A stretch of 13,209 bases of DNA from the NCBI GenBank assembly GCA_028280675.1, contig JANQLI010000047.1, forward strand, positions 1 through 13,209, read 5' to 3'. The notes below the pieces were generated by a model that worked only from the letters and a program-made list of their open reading frames with translations, ran no database searches and had not been told where the DNA came from. This DNA is from Alphaproteobacteria bacterium (GTDB lineage: Bacteria; Pseudomonadota; Alphaproteobacteria; SMXP01). Below, in pieces: positions 11,226 to 13,209 of this stretch. The translations under genes were made by a program, and so were the position numbers. Every line of letters starts with the position of its first letter. The first letter of the stretch is position 1.

Positions 11226-12935
11226 TTATATGTAGTTCAACACCAGCGCCAAGCCTAAAAGCACCGCAATCCACAGCGCCATAAAGCCCGCAGGCCAAGA
11301 GCGCGCAAGACCCGATTGCGGCCCATGCCATTCATAAATACGCGCGCGGAAGCGGTTGACCCGATTGCGTCCTGCCCCAAACAGCGCCATTTGCACCGCA
11401 TACACGCCGCGCCCCAAAGCCCGCAGGATCATCGGCGCCAAGCGGCGGTAAAACCAATCCGTATCGAGATTGGTGGATTTGATCTCCGGCGGATAGACTT
11501 TGAGCAAGATCAGCACGACAAAGGCGAGGATCGCAAACAGCAAGAGCTGGAGCTGCGTGATGACATGCTGCGCGGTATAGGCTTCATACGCGCTCATCTC
11601 ATAGGGCAGAATATTATAGAGAAGATCGGGATAAACGCCGATGGCGATAGACAGCACCGCCGAAATGCCCATGGCGATCAGCATGCTTTTCGGGGCTTCT
11701 TTCGGACGCTTGCCGCTATCGTGCGCGAAGAAGGCAAAGTATGGGATCTTAATGCCGGCATGCTCCAGCACACCAGCGGAGGCAAACAGCAGGATCAGCC
11801 AAATCCACAACAATTGCTCTTTGGCCACGCTGTCGATGATCATGCCTTTGGCGACAAAACCGGCGAATAATGGAAACGCGGAAATCGACAGCGCGCCGAT
11901 GATGCATAACGCTGCTGTCCATGGCATCGTCTTATAAAGACCGCCAAGTTCCGAGGCTTGAATGGTGCCGGTGCGATACAGCACGGCGCTCATCGACATA
12001 AACAGCAAGCCTTCAAAGATAATGTTGGCGAAAGCATAGCCCGCGGCCCCGTTGAGCGCGAGCGGTGTGCCGATCCCAATCGCCACCACCATAAAGCCGA
12101 CCTGGTTGTTAATCGAATAAGTCAGCACTTTGCGCAGATTATCTTCAATCACCGCAAAGAAGATCGGGAACAGCGTCATGACCGCGCCGATATAAATGAG
12201 CTGCTCGGTGCCGGCAAAGCCGCGCGCCAGGGAATAGACCGCCAGCTTGGTGGTGAAAATCGATAGCACAATGGTGCCGCTGACCGTGGATTCCGGGTAA
12301 CTGTCCTGCACCCAATTATGCAGCAGCGGAAACGCGCTCTTAATGCCAAAGGCGAGGAAGATCAGCAGAACCGGCAGGCTCTCAAGCTGCATCAAGGTAA
12401 ATTCAATTGAGCCGGTCTCAAGCGCATAGAGAATAAGTCCTGCAAGCAACAACACGCCCGACCCCACTTGAATGATGATGTAACGCATGCCTGCTTTGTA
12501 AGCGCGTTCCGTCCGGCTCGCCCAAATCAAAAAGACCGACGACACCGCCGCAAGCTCCCAAAACACAAACAGGGTAATAAAATCCCCCGCCAGCACGCCG
12601 CCCAAGGCCGAGGCGGGATAGACAATGGACGCCACCTGCTGCACTGTGTCGTCCACATACCAGGCGTAAATCACGTTCAAGGTGGTCGCGAGCAAAAACA
12701 CAATCGCAAAAATGCGGCTCAACCCATCCAGGCGCATGGTGGTGAGCGTGTAGCCAAAGAACTCCAGCTCCCCGTAAGTCCCGAGCGGGATTGTCAGCAG
12801 ATGCAACGCCGCAAGGACTGGCAGCACCACCATATAGGCTTTACGGATGTGCAGCGGGATCAGCGGAATCAATAGCCCGCCAAAGATTAGCAGGATCGCC
12901 GGGTTCCAGCTTGCCGGGAGAAAACTATCGATCAT
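11226..12935 (-). CDS. MrpD/NuoM-type Na+/H+ antiporter (proton-translocating) subunit
   Basis: A polytopic inner-membrane protein of 569 residues with about 14 helices, of the family shared by Mrp antiporter subunits A/D and complex I subunits NuoL/M/N. Numbered from the first possible Met (12947), key ionisable residues are Glu131 in FWELAAVSS, Lys203 in AFGIKSAFPLLHNW, Lys234 in TTKLAVYSL and Lys367 in GFVAKGM, matching the proton path of the family. HNWVQDSYPEST (210-221) is the conserved segment after helix 7. Met5 (12935) is chosen as the start because GAGG lies six bases upstream; the first Met has no usable site. The start overlaps the end of the preceding small gene by 11 bp, so they are coupled. 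No other Mrp or Nuo genes are visible, but more may lie right of the window. A complex I role cannot be excluded. Confidence 0.88.
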   Translation of the reverse strand: MIDSFLPASWNPAILLIFGGLLIPLIPLHIRKAYMVVLPVLAALHLLTIPLGTYGELEFFGYTLTTMRLDGLSRIFAIVFLLATTLNVIYAWYVDDTVQQVASIVYPASALGGVLAGDFITLFVFWELAAVSSVFLIWASRTERAYKAGMRYIIIQVGSGVLLLAGLILYALETGSIEFTLMQLESLPVLLIFLAFGIKSAFPLLHNWVQDSYPESTVSGTIVLSIFTTKLAVYSLARGFAGTEQLIYIGAVMTLFPIFFAVIEDNLRKVLTYSINNQVGFMVVAIGIGTPLALNGAAGYAFANIIFEGLLFMSMSAVLYRTGTIQASELGGLYKTMPWTAALCIIGALSISAFPLFAGFVAKGMIIDSVAKEQLLWIWLILLFASAGVLEHAGIKIPYFAFFAHDSGKRPKEAPKSMLIAMGISAVLSIAIGVYPDLLYNILPYEMSAYEAYTAQHVITQLQLLLFAILAFVVLILLKVYPPEIKSTNLDTDWFYRRLAPMILRALGRGVYAVQMALFGAGRNRVNRFRARIYEWHGPQSGLARSWPAGFMALWIAVLLGLALVLNYI

Positions 12936-13194
12936 AATAATCCTCATCCCGCATCACGAGTTTGCGCAAGCCTTTGCCGACAAAGACGATGAACACAAAA
13001 CAGAGAAAGCCCCAAAAGCCCCAGAAGTTGGGAATATTTTCCACCTCAAAATACGGATGCTTTTCGTAGACAAAATCGAGCGCCAAGATGAGCGCGCACA
13101 ACGCATAAAGCACCCAAAGCAGTTTTTTCACATTGCCGGGTTTGTCGAGCCAGGTGATCGGCTCAGATGGGTCATGCTTATGATCGCCTGCCAT
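12925..13194 (-). CDS. Small two-helix membrane protein linked to the antiporter
   Basis: An 89-residue protein with a charged, His-containing N-terminus, a first hydrophobic helix at about 24-43 (LLWVLYALCALILALDF), an aromatic segment (PNFWGFWGF, 55-63) leading into a second helix at about 57-73, and an acidic tail (DEDYYDR). I do not recognise a named family. Its stop codon overlaps the antiporter start, which points to a joint product such as an accessory or assembly subunit. AGG lies a few bases before the ATG at 13194. Upstream sequence is cut by the window edge, so the gene may belong to a longer operon. Confidence 0.75.
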   Translation of the reverse strand: MAGDHKHDPSEPITWLDKPGNVKKLLWVLYALCALILALDFVYEKHPYFEVENIPNFWGFWGFLCFVFIVFVGKGLRKLVMRDEDYYDR

Positions 13195-13209
13195 GGTCCT
13201 GCCCTACCT

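Overview
The window reads as ordinary chromosomal DNA of an alphaproteobacterium. The indicators are a MucR/Ros-type regulator, a PAS_5-type protein, a DUF6456-like protein paired with a stand-alone DnaA domain IV protein, the start of a DUF1491-like gene, a DivJ/PleC-type histidine kinase, one full CtrA-type site (TTAA-N7-TTAAC), a dense cluster of GANTC sites (the CcrM methylation target) and palindromic repeats of the type TTCGAGAC...CTCAGGATGA. No rRNA, tRNA, transposase, integrase, phage gene or CRISPR array was seen. The exact order or genus cannot be told from the sequence alone.

Layout. Positions 1-61 hold the first 20 codons of a minus-strand DUF1491-like gene, preceded by a CtrA-like site and two oppositely oriented palindromic repeats (62-304). 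Positions 305-2116 (minus) encode a membrane PAS histidine kinase with DivJ-like architecture. On the plus strand follow a secreted 365-residue protein of unknown function with its own terminator (2439-3594), a short secreted or anchored protein that may have been cut by a nonsense mutation (3702-4046), a spermidine/spermine-type GNAT acetyltransferase (4243-4749) closely followed by SufE (4755-5198), and an 849-residue adenylation-carrier-thioesterase synthetase (5316-7865). Minus-strand genes then meet it head-on: a DUF6456-like protein (7862-8737) and a DnaA domain IV-like protein (8749-9162) in one operon. A divergent HTH regulator with a degenerate LexA/S24-like C-terminus (9327-9893) shares their upstream region and converges on a PAS_5 protein (9900-10394). 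A 395-bp intergenic region with 13 GANTC sites separates the PAS_5 gene from mucR (10790-11194, minus). Upstream of mucR on the same strand lie an MrpD/NuoM-type antiporter subunit (11226-12935) and a small two-helix membrane protein (12925-13194), which overlap each other.

How the parts fit. Several elements point towards cell-cycle or global regulation: the DivJ-like kinase, the CtrA-like site, the GANTC cluster, MucR and the DnaA-IV/DUF6456 pair. This is an inference from family membership; no direct link between these genes is visible. The metabolic genes are SufE (sulfur transfer for Fe-S clusters), the GNAT enzyme, the ion/proton antiporter module and the lone A-T-TE synthetase. That synthetase lacks the amino-acid-binding FDxS signature and probably activates a non-amino carboxylic acid. 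The strongest unexplained signals are the GANTC cluster and the A-T-TE synthetase with its internal 24-bp tandem duplication.
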